64,000 nt of DNA from Microcaldota archaeon. GTDB taxonomy: Archaea > Micrarchaeota > Micrarchaeia > Norongarragalinales > UBA8480. Below the pieces are notes generated by a model, which was given only the letters and a program-made list of their open reading frames with translations, was not told the DNA's origin and did no database searches. This document shows positions 9,856 to 19,563 of this stretch, piece by piece; the first letter of the stretch is position 1, and each line of letters begins with the position of its first letter. A program made the position numbers and the translations under genes. The stretch is from NCBI GenBank assembly GCA_023247085.1, contig JAHFHC010000002.1, positions 35,683-99,682 on the forward strand. Reading direction: 5' to 3'.

Positions 9856-11341
9856 ATTGGATAAATCAAATTTATTAGACAAATTAACGCAGAATTTTCA
9901 AAGGTTAGACGAGGTAGCTGAATCAATTGGCGTACCCGCTTCTACATTAGCGAGCATGGTATCTCAACTTGAAGAAGAAAAATCAGTTGAGCTAAAGCGC
10001 GAAGAGCGAACAATTGTACAACTTACCCCAGAAGGGCAAAATGCATTGAAGGAATTACCAGAAAGAAAATTAGTTTCATCTCTTGTAAACGAAGAAGAAG
10101 TTGGAAAATTACTTGAACGAACGGGATTACAACCAGTTGCATTGCAGTGGGCAAAGAAAAACAACTGGGTAATGTTGCTTAATGCTGGCGGCAAGACGCT
10201 TGTTAAAAAATTACCTGAAGCTGGAACAAAAAGCAACCACGAAATTCTTCTTGCTAAATTTTATCATGATCCAATTGTTAAAACAACTGAAGAATTGCGT
10301 TGCGCAAAAGAATTGCGTGACCGTAAATTAGTAAAGTTACTTGAACAAAAAGTCCTGTTCGTAAAACTAACGGGTACGGGCAAAGTTAGTTCTGCTAAAG
10401 CACACCGAAGTAATGTAGAATTGATTAGTCAAGTTACGCCGCAAATAGTGAAGTTCGGCACAAACGCGAAGTTGCGTGAATACGACGTGCAAGCAGAAGT
10501 GGCAGCAGTTTACCCTGGCAAAAAACATCCTTTGCAAATCATGGCTGACCGAATGAGAGACGTACTGGTGGGCATGGGCTTTGAAGAGATGGATGGACCA
10601 ATTGTTGAAAGCAGTTTTTGGAATTTTGACGTGCTGTTTATGCCTCAAAATCACCCGAACCGCGACTTAATGGACACGTTTTTCCTCAAGCAGCCAAGCC
10701 AAGCAAAAGTTGAACCTAAATTAGCGGATATTGTAAAACAAGTTCATATTAACGGCTGGAAAACTGGCTCAAAGGGATGCGCTTCACAATGGAGTATCAA
10801 CGAAGCAGCAAAACCAATTCTACGCACACATACAACTTCAACCACTTATCGTTACTTGAACAAAATCGGAACCGGAGAAATAAAATCGCCCGCGCGCTTC
10901 TTTTCAATTGCAAAAGTTTTCCGTAATGAAGCAATTGACCGAACGCATTTACCCGAATTCCACCAAATCGAAGGATTCGTTGCAGCAGATGGCCAAAACC
11001 TACGTACTCTAATGGGAGTGTTTACTGACTTCTACAAAGAACTCGGCATTTCAAAAATCCGCTTCAAGCCAGTTTTTAACCCATACACTGAGCCTTCAAT
11101 GGAAATATTCGGCTACCATGAAGTATTGTCAAAGTGGGTTGAAATTGGAAACTCCGGCATATTTCGTCCAGAGACACTTGCTCCATTTGGAATAAAACAA
11201 AACGTATTAGGCTGGGGCTTAGCGCTTGAACGCGCAGCAATGATTCTATTTGGCGTGGATGACATAAGAAAAGTGGTTGGCGCATCAACAGATTTACAAT
11301 GGATTCGCGATTTTCCAGAACTCCCAGAGGTATTGAGATAA
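9848..11341 (+). CDS. pheS: Phenylalanyl-tRNA synthetase alpha subunit
   Basis: Catalytic subunit of the heterotetrameric PheRS, 497 residues, starting at GTG 9848. The N-terminus contains a winged-helix stretch (RLDEVAESIGVPASTLASMVSQL), as in archaeal/eukaryotic PheS. Catalytic class II motifs follow: HPLQIMADRMRDVLVGMGFEE, RTHTTSTTYR (motif 2 region), FFSIAKVFRNEAIDRTHLPE, and motif 3 at GWGLALERAAMILFGVDDIR. It overlaps the preceding gene by 8 bases and is 2 bases from pheT. Confidence 0.97.
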   Translation: MNKLDKSNLLDKLTQNFQRLDEVAESIGVPASTLASMVSQLEEEKSVELKREERTIVQLTPEGQNALKELPERKLVSSLVNEEEVGKLLERTGLQPVALQWAKKNNWVMLLNAGGKTLVKKLPEAGTKSNHEILLAKFYHDPIVKTTEELRCAKELRDRKLVKLLEQKVLFVKLTGTGKVSSAKAHRSNVELISQVTPQIVKFGTNAKLREYDVQAEVAAVYPGKKHPLQIMADRMRDVLVGMGFEEMDGPIVESSFWNFDVLFMPQNHPNRDLMDTFFLKQPSQAKVEPKLADIVKQVHINGWKTGSKGCASQWSINEAAKPILRTHTTSTTYRYLNKIGTGEIKSPARFFSIAKVFRNEAIDRTHLPEFHQIEGFVAADGQNLRTLMGVFTDFYKELGISKIRFKPVFNPYTEPSMEIFGYHEVLSKWVEIGNSGIFRPETLAPFGIKQNVLGWGLALERAAMILFGVDDIRKVVGASTDLQWIRDFPELPEVLR

Positions 11342-11343
11342 AA

Positions 11344-13005
11344 ATGGTAGTAGTGTCTTTTCCAACAAATCAACTCAAAAAGAAACTAAAACTCAGTGGC
11401 GACTTTCAAAAAACGCTTTCTGAAACACTATTTAAAATTGGAATGGAACTCGAGTCAATAAATGACGACGAAACCATAATTGACATAGCTGGAGCAGGTA
11501 ACCGCATTGATGCAGTTTCACTAGAAGGCCTTGTCAGGATAGTAAATGCATACGTTGGAAACTACGATTTTTATTTTCCAAAAATCACAAAAGGCAAAAA
11601 CACAATTAATGTAGACAAAAGCGTAGCCGACATAAGGCCTTACATGGGTAACTTTATTGTGCGCGATATAAACATCGACGATGAGTTACTGACTCGCATA
11701 ATCAATTACCAAGAAAAAATTGCCTCTACATTTGGTCGAAACAGAAAAGTAATCGGAATGGGTTTATTCAAATTAACTGAACTAAAGTTTCCACTCCAGT
11801 ATATTGCCCTTCCTGCAAAACAAATTAAATTTGCCCCCCTTGGCTTTGAACAAGAAATGACTGGCGATGAGATCCTAAAAAAGCACGATAAAGGCGCCAA
11901 ATACGGCGACTTATTCGCCGGGAAAGATAAGTTACCCATATTGCGCGACGCAAACGGCAAAATCTTAACGATGCCAGGAATAACAAACAGTAATGATCTA
12001 GGCCGAGTTGAACCAGGAAAACAAGACTTATTCATAGAAGCAACTGGCTCAAATCCAACGATGTTAATTCAATTATTAACCGCATGCGCGCTTGACTTCA
12101 TTGAACTTGGTGGCAAAATAGAAAGCTGTACTGTAAATTATAATGGCAAAAAAGTAGAATTTCCGCAATTCACTTTTGATAAATACGTGCTTTCAATAAG
12201 TGAAATTGAATCAAAATTGGGCTTATCCCTCTCGTCACAACAAGCAGTTAAACTACTAAAACAAATGATGTTGCCAGCAACTGCAAAAGGCAACTCCGTT
12301 TTAGTCGATGTGCCTCGCTTTCGCTCTGACGTTGTACATAAAGTAGACGTAATAGAAGATGTTGGCAGAGCTTACGGCTTTGACAATTTTTCTCCCCTTG
12401 CTCCAACTCAGTATAACTTCGGCAAAAAACACGGCAAGACGATTTTATTTGATTCAATTATAAGTTCATTTGTAGGACTGGGCTTCCAACAAGTTGTCTC
12501 CTTGATTTTAACCGCTAAAAGTGAAGCAACTACAAAAGCAAATGTTGCGGACAATGGAAAATTTGTCGAATTACACTCAAGCCGGGCACTTGGATTAGAT
12601 TCATGCCGTCAATCTCTTTTACCGGGTTTACTTGCAATAGTAGCAAGTAACAAGGGATATTCTTACCCGCAAAAAATATTCGAAGTTGGAGAATGTCTTG
12701 AACTTGACAAAAATAATGAAACCGGTGCATCAACCACTTGGAAAACATCTGGGGTTATAGCTGGTGCAAACCTTGGCTTTGCAGATGCAAAAGCAACAAT
12801 AGAAGCACTTGGCAGGTGCCTTGATGATTACAAACTAAAAATAGAGCCAATGGAAGACAAGCGATTCATAACGGGCAGGTGCGCAAAAGTAACTGGAAAA
12901 ACCTTCAGCGGCTTATTCGGAGAACTTGACCTTCAATTACTCCGCAACCACGGCATAGAAATGCCTTGCACTGCAATGGAAATAGAGCTGAAGCAAAAGA
13001 AATAA
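11344..13005 (+). CDS. pheT: Phenylalanyl-tRNA synthetase beta subunit
   Basis: Beta subunit of PheRS (editing B3/B4 and structural domains), 553 residues starting MVVVSFPTNQLKKKL. The archaeal/eukaryotic form lacks the bacterial N-terminal tRNA-binding extension, and the length here is typical. Recognisable segments are DIAGAGNRIDAVSLEGL, VGMGL-type FRKVIGMGLFKLTEL, DVPRFRSDVVHKVDVIEDVGRAYGFDN and the C-terminal FSGLFGELD. An upstream in-frame ATG at 11299 lies inside pheS and is not used here. Confidence 0.95.
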   Translation: MVVVSFPTNQLKKKLKLSGDFQKTLSETLFKIGMELESINDDETIIDIAGAGNRIDAVSLEGLVRIVNAYVGNYDFYFPKITKGKNTINVDKSVADIRPYMGNFIVRDINIDDELLTRIINYQEKIASTFGRNRKVIGMGLFKLTELKFPLQYIALPAKQIKFAPLGFEQEMTGDEILKKHDKGAKYGDLFAGKDKLPILRDANGKILTMPGITNSNDLGRVEPGKQDLFIEATGSNPTMLIQLLTACALDFIELGGKIESCTVNYNGKKVEFPQFTFDKYVLSISEIESKLGLSLSSQQAVKLLKQMMLPATAKGNSVLVDVPRFRSDVVHKVDVIEDVGRAYGFDNFSPLAPTQYNFGKKHGKTILFDSIISSFVGLGFQQVVSLILTAKSEATTKANVADNGKFVELHSSRALGLDSCRQSLLPGLLAIVASNKGYSYPQKIFEVGECLELDKNNETGASTTWKTSGVIAGANLGFADAKATIEALGRCLDDYKLKIEPMEDKRFITGRCAKVTGKTFSGLFGELDLQLLRNHGIEMPCTAMEIELKQKK

Positions 13006-13053
13006 AGTGACAAACTGCGGAACTTCGTTAACTTTTTTGAAAATCGGATTATC

Positions 13054-14316
13054 TTATTGTGGCGTAGGTGAAGGGCTTTCAAGTTTAGGATGCCACTCTT
13101 CCAAAGCGCGTTTTAAGTCGGCATTATAAGCCTTTCCAGCAAGTAAAATTAATTTGCGTGCCGCAGCTAAATCCGCCCCCTCTAGCCTTCTACCCATAGA
13201 AATTGCTTTTGCATAATGACGAGCAGCTATTTCAGGATTCCCTGATTTTAATTGCGTGCGTGCGTCTACAATTGCATTTTTCGCTTCCCTTGCCAATCCT
13301 TCTTCAGTAGCTTCGATTTCAATTGGTTTGCTTCCTTTTTTTTCATGTTCTGTTTCAACATTGGCAGTGCCAATGGGACTTGCAGGAGTAATGCCAGCTG
13401 CGGCTCCACTTGTGCTGTTTGGCTCAATAGTGTAGTTAGTCATAATAGCCGCTATTTTATTTTTTTTTACATATGCCCCTAGTTTCTCTTCCCAGTTTTT
13501 GCCAGGCATTTTTACTAATTCAAACAACGGTACGTGTACCGGTCTATTAGAAGTTGTGTCAAGTTTTGCCTCTCCGGTTGTTTCTGGAGTATCACTAACT
13601 TCATATTCATCTTTTGGTGGTTTAGGTTCTACAAATGGGTGAATTGGTACCACTTCTCTTTTACCAAAGTTTCTTAATTCAACTTTAGTAGGTTTAGGCA
13701 ATTGATTCATGGCAAATGGTACGCCGAAAGCTAAGAGGCCGCCTAAAGTTAAGGCACCTAATGCATGTCTCACTAGTCCCGGTTTACCTCTCTTTTTTGG
13801 TAACAACGCAGAGGCCGCTCTTAATGCAACTGCTTCTTCTTTTTGCGTTCTAGGTCGCTGCTTCGGCTTTGAAATTTTAGTGGTATCAGGCGCTGGTTTT
13901 GACTCTTTTCGAGTTGGTTTAGGTGCTGTAGGTACTGAAGGTGTTGGCTTTGTTTTCTCTTTGACTGCAACTACTGCGGCTTGCTTCAAAAAGTGGCTCA
14001 ATGTAGGTGCTTCAAAATGAGTTTTTAAACTACGTAAAGCTTCTTTAGCATCGGTTCCACTTGTGATTTTTCTTTCATGGTGTCTAATAAGTTCTCCTGT
14101 TCTACTCAAAAATGCTTCAGTTTTTTTTGCAGTGGTTGCTTCTTTATGCAAACGCGCCATGTGGCTGCCGAGTTCCATTAATCTACTTGCAAACTTAGAA
14201 TCAGTTTTTGCTCGTTTTGCAAATTCAGTAAATAGGTGACCTTTACTTGTTTGTAAAAAACCGTAGCGTGGAATTTTCTTTTCCTCGTAAAATCGCTTTG
14301 CATCTTCTCTTCTCAT
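13054..14316 (-). CDS. Single-pass membrane protein with FY-R-G N-terminal domain and TPR-like C-terminus (paralog 1)
   Basis: The protein has 420 residues. Residues 1-115 form a helical domain beginning RFYEEKKIPRYGFLQTSKG. A Pro/Lys-rich low-complexity linker follows, then one transmembrane segment (LGALTLGGLLAFGVPFAM, about 187-204). The outer part holds a short conserved block (PLFELVKMPGKNWEEKLGAY). The C-terminus has a helical repeat-like region (ARTQLKSGNPEIAARHYAKA) resembling a TPR unit. It is adjacent and homologous to the gene at 14331. Its N-terminal domain also resembles that of the PP2C phosphatase at 55.6 kb. Function unknown. Confidence 0.7.
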   Translation of the reverse strand: MRREDAKRFYEEKKIPRYGFLQTSKGHLFTEFAKRAKTDSKFASRLMELGSHMARLHKEATTAKKTEAFLSRTGELIRHHERKITSGTDAKEALRSLKTHFEAPTLSHFLKQAAVVAVKEKTKPTPSVPTAPKPTRKESKPAPDTTKISKPKQRPRTQKEEAVALRAASALLPKKRGKPGLVRHALGALTLGGLLAFGVPFAMNQLPKPTKVELRNFGKREVVPIHPFVEPKPPKDEYEVSDTPETTGEAKLDTTSNRPVHVPLFELVKMPGKNWEEKLGAYVKKNKIAAIMTNYTIEPNSTSGAAAGITPASPIGTANVETEHEKKGSKPIEIEATEEGLAREAKNAIVDARTQLKSGNPEIAARHYAKAISMGRRLEGADLAAARKLILLAGKAYNADLKRALEEWHPKLESPSPTPQ

Positions 14317-14330
14317 TTTTTATCTAGTAC

Positions 14331-15461
14331 CTATTTTGTTTTTTTAAGTTTTTGTTTTGTTTCTTCAACTTTAGCCGCTGGTTTTTGTAGCAAACGATGC
14401 CAGTCTTGCATAGCATGTTGAATGCTATAGCTTGAATTTGGCTCAGCGATGTTCATCAACGCGTGTGCATGCTCTAAGTCGCTTCCGGTTAATTCTCTAC
14501 CAAAATAAATTGCGCGCGTGTAATGTAACGCCGCCATATCGTAGTTTCCTTTATCCCACTGACTGCGTGCTTTGTTTATTGCCATTTCTGCTCGTTCGGT
14601 TAATGCTTTTTCAGTTGGGTCTATATCTGGATTTGTAGTTTCTTTTGGCACATATTTCGTTGACACATCAGTTGTGCCGCTTGCGCTTGCAGTGGTGGGC
14701 ACTGGTTTGTTTAAGTCGGCTGTGTTATTTGGAGTTGCAGTTGTGAGCACTACCTCGCTTGGTTCAATTGGTTCCTGCGAATAATCCAATATTGAAGCTT
14801 TTACGCCGTTTTTGCTTGAATACGCTGCGAGTTTATCCGCCCATGTCTTGCCGGGCATTTTTACTATTTTAAACAACGGTACCTCTATTTGTGGCGTGTA
14901 AATTGTTGATTCAATTTGAGGAGGTCTAATTAATTGATTTTCAGGAGTTTTCATTGCTTGGTGCATACCAAATAGTCCACCTGCAATTGCGCTGGCAGTT
15001 ATTGCTAAGGCGCCGAATGCGCGCACTAGCCGTTTTGGTTTATTTCTCTGTTGTGGTAAAGCTGCGGTTGGTGTGGCTTTTTCTTGTTTGGCTGGTGTGA
15101 TTGTTGCAATTGCTGTTTGTTTTAAGAATTCATTTAATGTGGGTGCTTTAAAGTGTCTATTTAGGCGTCGTAATGCATCTTTAGCATTCGTTCCTTTTGT
15201 CATTGTGGTTTCGTGGTGTTTTACGAGTTCAATTACTTTTTGTTTAAAGAAGTCGGTTTTGTCTGTAGTAGTTGCTTCTTTGTGTAGGCGTGCTATGTGG
15301 GCGCCTAGTGCTGTTAAATCTTTTGAGAATTGTGGGTCAGTCTTTCCTTGTCTTGCAAATTCAGTAAATAGGTGACCTTTACTTGTTTGTAGAAGGCCGT
15401 AACGTGGAATTTTCTTTTCCTCGTAAAACTGCTTTGCTTCGTTTACTTTCATTTTTCTCAA
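14331..15461 (-). CDS. Single-pass membrane protein, tandem paralog 2
   Basis: This 376-residue protein has the same architecture as its neighbour: QFYEEKKIPRYGLLQTSKG N-terminal domain, linker, transmembrane segment (FGALAITASAIAGGLFGMH), block PLFKIVKMPGKTWADKLAAY, then a TPR-like tail (ARSQWDKGNYDMAALHYTRA). The linker and outer loop have diverged most; the N-terminal domain, the MPGK block and the tail are kept. The genes are 14 bases apart in the same direction, so they arose by tandem duplication and are probably co-expressed. Function unknown. Confidence 0.7.
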   Translation of the reverse strand: MRKMKVNEAKQFYEEKKIPRYGLLQTSKGHLFTEFARQGKTDPQFSKDLTALGAHIARLHKEATTTDKTDFFKQKVIELVKHHETTMTKGTNAKDALRRLNRHFKAPTLNEFLKQTAIATITPAKQEKATPTAALPQQRNKPKRLVRAFGALAITASAIAGGLFGMHQAMKTPENQLIRPPQIESTIYTPQIEVPLFKIVKMPGKTWADKLAAYSSKNGVKASILDYSQEPIEPSEVVLTTATPNNTADLNKPVPTTASASGTTDVSTKYVPKETTNPDIDPTEKALTERAEMAINKARSQWDKGNYDMAALHYTRAIYFGRELTGSDLEHAHALMNIAEPNSSYSIQHAMQDWHRLLQKPAAKVEETKQKLKKTK

Positions 15462-15467
15462 TAATGT

Positions 15468-17063
15468 TTATACTGTTTCAATTATAATTCCTTCGATTTC
15501 AACAACTGGAAACTGCTTAGTTTGTTCAAGCGCAAACCCTATTTTGTCTTTACTCGTGCCATATAGCGTATATAGTTTTTGTCCTTTTTTCACTTTGTCG
15601 CCAGTTTTCACATGTATAATCATTCCAACTGTCTTGTTAGCTGGACAGCCTAATATGCGGCAAACGCGCGAAATCGATTTACTGTCAACATGTTGTACTT
15701 TGCCGTCTGTTTCAGCAACCACGTCACTTGTAATTTTAGAAATTTTAATATCTTTTTCAGTTATATCCGGGTCGCCACCTTGAGCGGCTACAATCTCTTT
15801 AAACTTCTGGTAAACTTTTCCACTGCGCATCTGGTGCAACGCAATCCGGTAACCTTCTTCTTGAGTTGTGCCACGCACCATTCTTAAAACCCTTCCAGCC
15901 ATAAGGCAAGTTTTTTCGCAAAGTAACCCGTCGCCGCCTTTTAATACTTTTAGAACTTCTTGCGCTTCTAACCCGGGTCCAATGGCCATGCTGATTGGTT
16001 CACTCCCGTCAGTTATAAGCACTTCAACTTTCATACCTAGTTTTGCACCAAGCGATTGAAAATCTTGAGCTAATTCGCGCGCTTTGTCAACATCAAGTAT
16101 CTTCGTCCCCCGGCCAATTGGAATATCAAGCAAAACGTGCGTTGCCCCTTCGCTTTTCTTCTTTGCTAAAATACTTGCTAACAAAAGTGACTTTGGATCC
16201 AAACGAAGCGGGTTACGGATTTTAATCAACTTGTCATCTGCAACAGCCATGTTGACTGCGCCGCCCCACACTAAGCAACCATTAGTCTTCTTCACTACTT
16301 TTTTAATGTCTTGAATAGAAAGCGAAACCGGACAAAACACTTCCATTGTATCTGCTGTTCCAGACGCACTTGAAATCGCCCTAGTGCACGTTTTTGGAAT
16401 CGTTATGCCGAGCGAAGCAAGAAGCGGCACAAGCAAAATGCTCACGCGGTCGCCAGCAACTCCTCCAATTGAATGCTCGCTAACGATTATTTTGCCTTTT
16501 TCAAACTCAAGCTTATCTCCAGTTTCATAAATTGCCTTTGTCAAAGCAGTTGTCTCTTCAGTGTCCATCTCATTAGTGTAAACTCCGGTGATAAACGCGG
16601 CTAATTCGGCATTTGAAAGCTTTTCATCCATTAAATCGCGAATAATAGCGCTGATTTCTTCTTTTGTCAAAGTCTGACCATCGAGTTTGTTTCTAATATA
16701 ATCGAGACTTTTTGGCCGTTGAGTTGACTGAATAACCACTTTTTCTCCAGTCTTTACGCCAAGCGCCTGCCCTACTTCTGCCATTAATTCTATTTCGCCA
16801 GGCTTAACATAATACTTTGAATAATTTACAATTGCAACAATCTCCTTGTTGCGATACTTAACTTTAACTCGGTCTAATAAACTCAAATCAAGCTGTTTTG
16901 CCTCCTCTTCACTTAACACAACTTCGTTTTGGCCTGCTTCAATATCCAAAACCTTTGCAGTGAGATTCATTGTTTCAAAATTTCCCATGTGTATCATGCC
17001 TTTTTCGAACCCTTGTTGAGGGGTATTGACTTGAGTGTTTTTCTTTGTCTTCAACATAACCAT
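15468..17063 (-). CDS. deoA: AMP phosphorylase (archaeal DeoA-like)
   Basis: AMP phosphorylase converts nucleoside 5'-monophosphates plus phosphate to base and ribose 1,5-bisphosphate in the archaeal AMP/RuBP pathway. The archaeal N-terminal barrel (AKVLDIEAGQNEVVLSEEEA) precedes the thymidine-phosphorylase-like core: SEHSIGGVAGDRVSILLVPL, TRAISSASGTADTMEVFCPV and KTNGCLVWGGAVNMAVADD. The frame opens at 17063, but conserved sequence begins at MNLTAK (16970); ATGs at 16997 and 16988 are also possible. The first ~30 residues may therefore not be translated. It diverges from ftsZ. Confidence 0.92.
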   Translation of the reverse strand: MVMLKTKKNTQVNTPQQGFEKGMIHMGNFETMNLTAKVLDIEAGQNEVVLSEEEAKQLDLSLLDRVKVKYRNKEIVAIVNYSKYYVKPGEIELMAEVGQALGVKTGEKVVIQSTQRPKSLDYIRNKLDGQTLTKEEISAIIRDLMDEKLSNAELAAFITGVYTNEMDTEETTALTKAIYETGDKLEFEKGKIIVSEHSIGGVAGDRVSILLVPLLASLGITIPKTCTRAISSASGTADTMEVFCPVSLSIQDIKKVVKKTNGCLVWGGAVNMAVADDKLIKIRNPLRLDPKSLLLASILAKKKSEGATHVLLDIPIGRGTKILDVDKARELAQDFQSLGAKLGMKVEVLITDGSEPISMAIGPGLEAQEVLKVLKGGDGLLCEKTCLMAGRVLRMVRGTTQEEGYRIALHQMRSGKVYQKFKEIVAAQGGDPDITEKDIKISKITSDVVAETDGKVQHVDSKSISRVCRILGCPANKTVGMIIHVKTGDKVKKGQKLYTLYGTSKDKIGFALEQTKQFPVVEIEGIIIETV

Positions 17064-17124
17064 TAATAATCTACCGTTAACTCAATACTATCTAGAAATT
17101 TATTTGTTCCCATCGGAGATTTTT

Positions 17125-18219
17125 ATGGATAAACAATACGAAGAACTGCTCGCAAATAGAAACTACGTAATAGAAGAACCAGGCAAAGCGCTGTCAGAAG
17201 ACGAAAAAGAAATCCTTGCCGTACTAGAAGCCAGCCAGCCAAAAATTTACATTGTAGGCACTGGAGGCAGCGGCTGTAACACAGTAAACCGCATGGCTCA
17301 AATCGGAATCAAAGGCGCATACACTGTTGCCATGAATACCGACGCGCAACACTTACTTCGAATAAAAGCCGACAAACGCCTCTTGCTAGGCAAAAAGAAA
17401 ACAAAAGGCCTTGGCGCAGGAAGCAACCCCGCAATTGGAGAAGCAGCTGCACAAGAATCACAAGAAGAAATAAAACAAATCCTAGCAAATGCAGATTTAG
17501 TATTCATAACCGGAGGGATGGGTGGAGGAACTGGAACTGGTTCAGCTCATGTAATTTCCAAAATAGCAAAAGACATAGGTGCAATTGCAATTGGGGTTGT
17601 CACGCTCCCATTTTATTCTGAAGGGCCACGCAGAATGCAAAACGCAGCAGACGGCTTAGGAAAACTACAACGCAACGCCGACACTGTAATTTCAATTCCG
17701 AACGACAAATTACTTCAATTTGTTCCAGATCTGCCACTTAATGCCGCATTCAAAGTAGCGGATAGCATTTTAGTAAATTCAGTTAAAGGAATAACTGAAT
17801 TAATCACTAAACCAGGTTTAGTGAACCTAGACTTTGCAGATATGCGCACAATCCTCGAACACGGCGGAGACGCTGTAATTGGACTTGGAGAAGTGAACAA
17901 CGACGAGACAAAAGACCGTTTGTTAATCGCAGCTGAAAAAGCGCTAACCTCTCCATTACTTGATATTGACGTTCGAACCGCAGACCGCGCATTAGTGAAC
18001 ATCACTGGAGGGTCAAGCATGACTCTAGGCGAAGCAGAAGCAGCTGTTAATGCAATTGCTTCCAAAGTTTCCAAAGACGCTCACATAATTTGGGGCGCAA
18101 CAATTGACGACACAATGGAAAAAGGCGGAGTACGCATTTTAGCTGTACTCGCTGGAATAAAACACAAAAGTGAACCAAGCCAACAAACAGAGGCAAATAT
18201 AGACCTCGATTTCGTGTGA
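17125..18219 (+). CDS. ftsZ: Cell division GTPase FtsZ
   Basis: Tubulin-like GTPase of the division ring, 364 residues from the ATG at 17125, preceded by GGAG. The nucleotide-binding glycine loop is GTGGSGCNTVNRM and the tubulin signature GGMGGGTGTGSAHVIS. The T7 synergy loop appears as NLDFADMRTIL. The C-terminus is short with no obvious extended tail. It starts the conserved archaeal ftsZ-secE-spt5-rpl11 block. Confidence 0.97.
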   Translation: MDKQYEELLANRNYVIEEPGKALSEDEKEILAVLEASQPKIYIVGTGGSGCNTVNRMAQIGIKGAYTVAMNTDAQHLLRIKADKRLLLGKKKTKGLGAGSNPAIGEAAAQESQEEIKQILANADLVFITGGMGGGTGTGSAHVISKIAKDIGAIAIGVVTLPFYSEGPRRMQNAADGLGKLQRNADTVISIPNDKLLQFVPDLPLNAAFKVADSILVNSVKGITELITKPGLVNLDFADMRTILEHGGDAVIGLGEVNNDETKDRLLIAAEKALTSPLLDIDVRTADRALVNITGGSSMTLGEAEAAVNAIASKVSKDAHIIWGATIDDTMEKGGVRILAVLAGIKHKSEPSQQTEANIDLDFV

Positions 18220-18229
18220 TAAAACTACA

Positions 18230-18406
18230 ATGAGTATATTACAACCTGCATTTGACTTCGTTGAACAAAGCAAACGCGTAGTCAACGTAACTCACAAGCC
18301 AAAAGACGAAGAATTCAGGCAAATGACGCTCATCACTGGCCTCGGACTAGCCGTAATCGGAATAATTGGATTCATAATTTCCATGGTGGCGCATTTCCTA
18401 AGATAA
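18230..18406 (+). CDS. secE: Preprotein translocase subunit SecE/Sec61-gamma
   Basis: This 58-residue protein runs from ATG 18230 to TAA 18404-18406. It has an amphipathic N-terminal helix (FDFVEQSKRVVNVTHKPKDEEF) and one transmembrane helix (GLGLAVIGIIGFIISMVAHF). Size, topology and position between ftsZ and spt5 are those of archaeal SecE, which clamps SecY in the membrane. It lies 10 bases downstream of ftsZ. Confidence 0.9.
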   Translation: MSILQPAFDFVEQSKRVVNVTHKPKDEEFRQMTLITGLGLAVIGIIGFIISMVAHFLR

Positions 18407-18470
18407 ACGCCAGTACATTTTTTTATATTTTTTCTACCAAAAACCAAAATTGCAAAAACGTGAAATACAA

Positions 18471-18899
18471 ATGTTATACACCTATCGAGTAACCGCCGGA
18501 CAAGAAACCATTGTTTCAGACTTACTACAGAAAAAAATTGAAAAAACCGGTGCACCAATAAAAGCAATAATAGTTGCGCCACGCTTGCGCGGCTACGTAC
18601 TAGTAGAAGCACCAGATGACATAAGCGCCAAGTCAATAATTGCAAATGTCCCACACATTAAAGGCGCATTGCACAAAGCAATGGTAATAGGCGACATCGC
18701 AGAATTACTTGAAAGCAAACCACAAGAAATCATACTTAACAAAGGCGATTTAGTTGAAATCATAGCAGGTGCATTCAAAGGCGAAAAAGCCAAAGTAGTA
18801 CGCCTCGACCAAGAAGACGCAACAGTTGAACTAATCGAAGTAGCTGTACCAATTCCAGTAACCATCAAAGTAAACACTTTGAAACTAATGCCAAAATAA
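18471..18899 (+). CDS. spt5: Transcription elongation factor Spt5 (NusG homolog)
   Basis: This 142-residue protein binds the RNA polymerase clamp together with Spt4. The NGN domain starts LYTYRVTAGQETIVSDLL and the KOW motif is LNKGDLVEIIAGAFKGEKAKV. A TTG at 18450 would add seven residues, but the ATG at 18471 begins where archaeal Spt5 proteins begin and has GTGAAA just upstream. Its partner Spt4 is encoded at 27.9 kb. Confidence 0.94.
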   Translation: MLYTYRVTAGQETIVSDLLQKKIEKTGAPIKAIIVAPRLRGYVLVEAPDDISAKSIIANVPHIKGALHKAMVIGDIAELLESKPQEIILNKGDLVEIIAGAFKGEKAKVVRLDQEDATVELIEVAVPIPVTIKVNTLKLMPK

Positions 18900-19019
18900 A
18901 CTCAACTACGTTTTAGGTATTTTTGGCCCTCCTGCGAAATCATTATTAATTGTCCATTTCCTACTTACCTAGCTTCTGAGTCTAAAAAAATACGCTTTTA
19001 ATCTGGAGATGAAATTTAC

Positions 19020-19517
19020 ATGACTAACAAAATGACCATACCTGCAATGGTAGAAGCAGGCAAAGCAAGCATGGGCCCACCGTTAGGACCTGCGCTCGGC
19101 CCTTCTGGAGTAAACCCCGGTCAAGTGATTGCAGCAATCAACGAAAAAACAAAAGCATTCGCTGGAATGACTGTACCAATCAAAGTTGTTATTGACAAAG
19201 ATTCCAAAACATTTGAAATCGAAGTAGGCACACCCCCAACTTCAAGCTTGATAAAAGGCGAACTCGGCTTAAAAGAGCCAGTTAAAGAAGAAGCTGGAGT
19301 AAAAGGCAAAAAAACAATCGGAAACCTCTCTTTTGACCAAGTGGTTAAAGTTGCACGAATGAAACGCGATTCAACACTTGCAAAAACACTCAAAGCAGGA
19401 GCAATGGAAGTAATGGGTACGTGCGTTTCACTTGGAGTAACCGTAGAAGGCAAAAAACCACAAGAAGTCCAAGCAGAAGTAAAAGAAGGCAAATGGGATA
19501 AACCACTAAAAGAATAA
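19020..19517 (+). CDS. rpl11: Ribosomal protein uL11
   Basis: Large-subunit stalk-base protein, 165 residues. The conserved N-terminus reads KASMGPPLGPALGPSGVNPG, followed by PIKVVIDKDSKTFEIEVGTPP. The C-terminal rRNA-binding domain contains GTCVSLGVTVEG. GGAGATG lies 9 bases before the ATG and an A/T box (CTTTTAAT near 18992) lies upstream. It is separated from rpl1 by an inverted HD gene. Confidence 0.97.
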   Translation: MTNKMTIPAMVEAGKASMGPPLGPALGPSGVNPGQVIAAINEKTKAFAGMTVPIKVVIDKDSKTFEIEVGTPPTSSLIKGELGLKEPVKEEAGVKGKKTIGNLSFDQVVKVARMKRDSTLAKTLKAGAMEVMGTCVSLGVTVEGKKPQEVQAEVKEGKWDKPLKE

Positions 19518-19563
19518 GCTGTGCTTTATTCACAACGCGCTGTGTGTTTATTTTTCGTTTTTT

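Noticed and set aside
17035-17124. Extended FtsZ N-terminus
   Set aside because: The extra residues come from the promoter region shared with the AMP phosphorylase gene; GGAG precedes the ATG at 17125.
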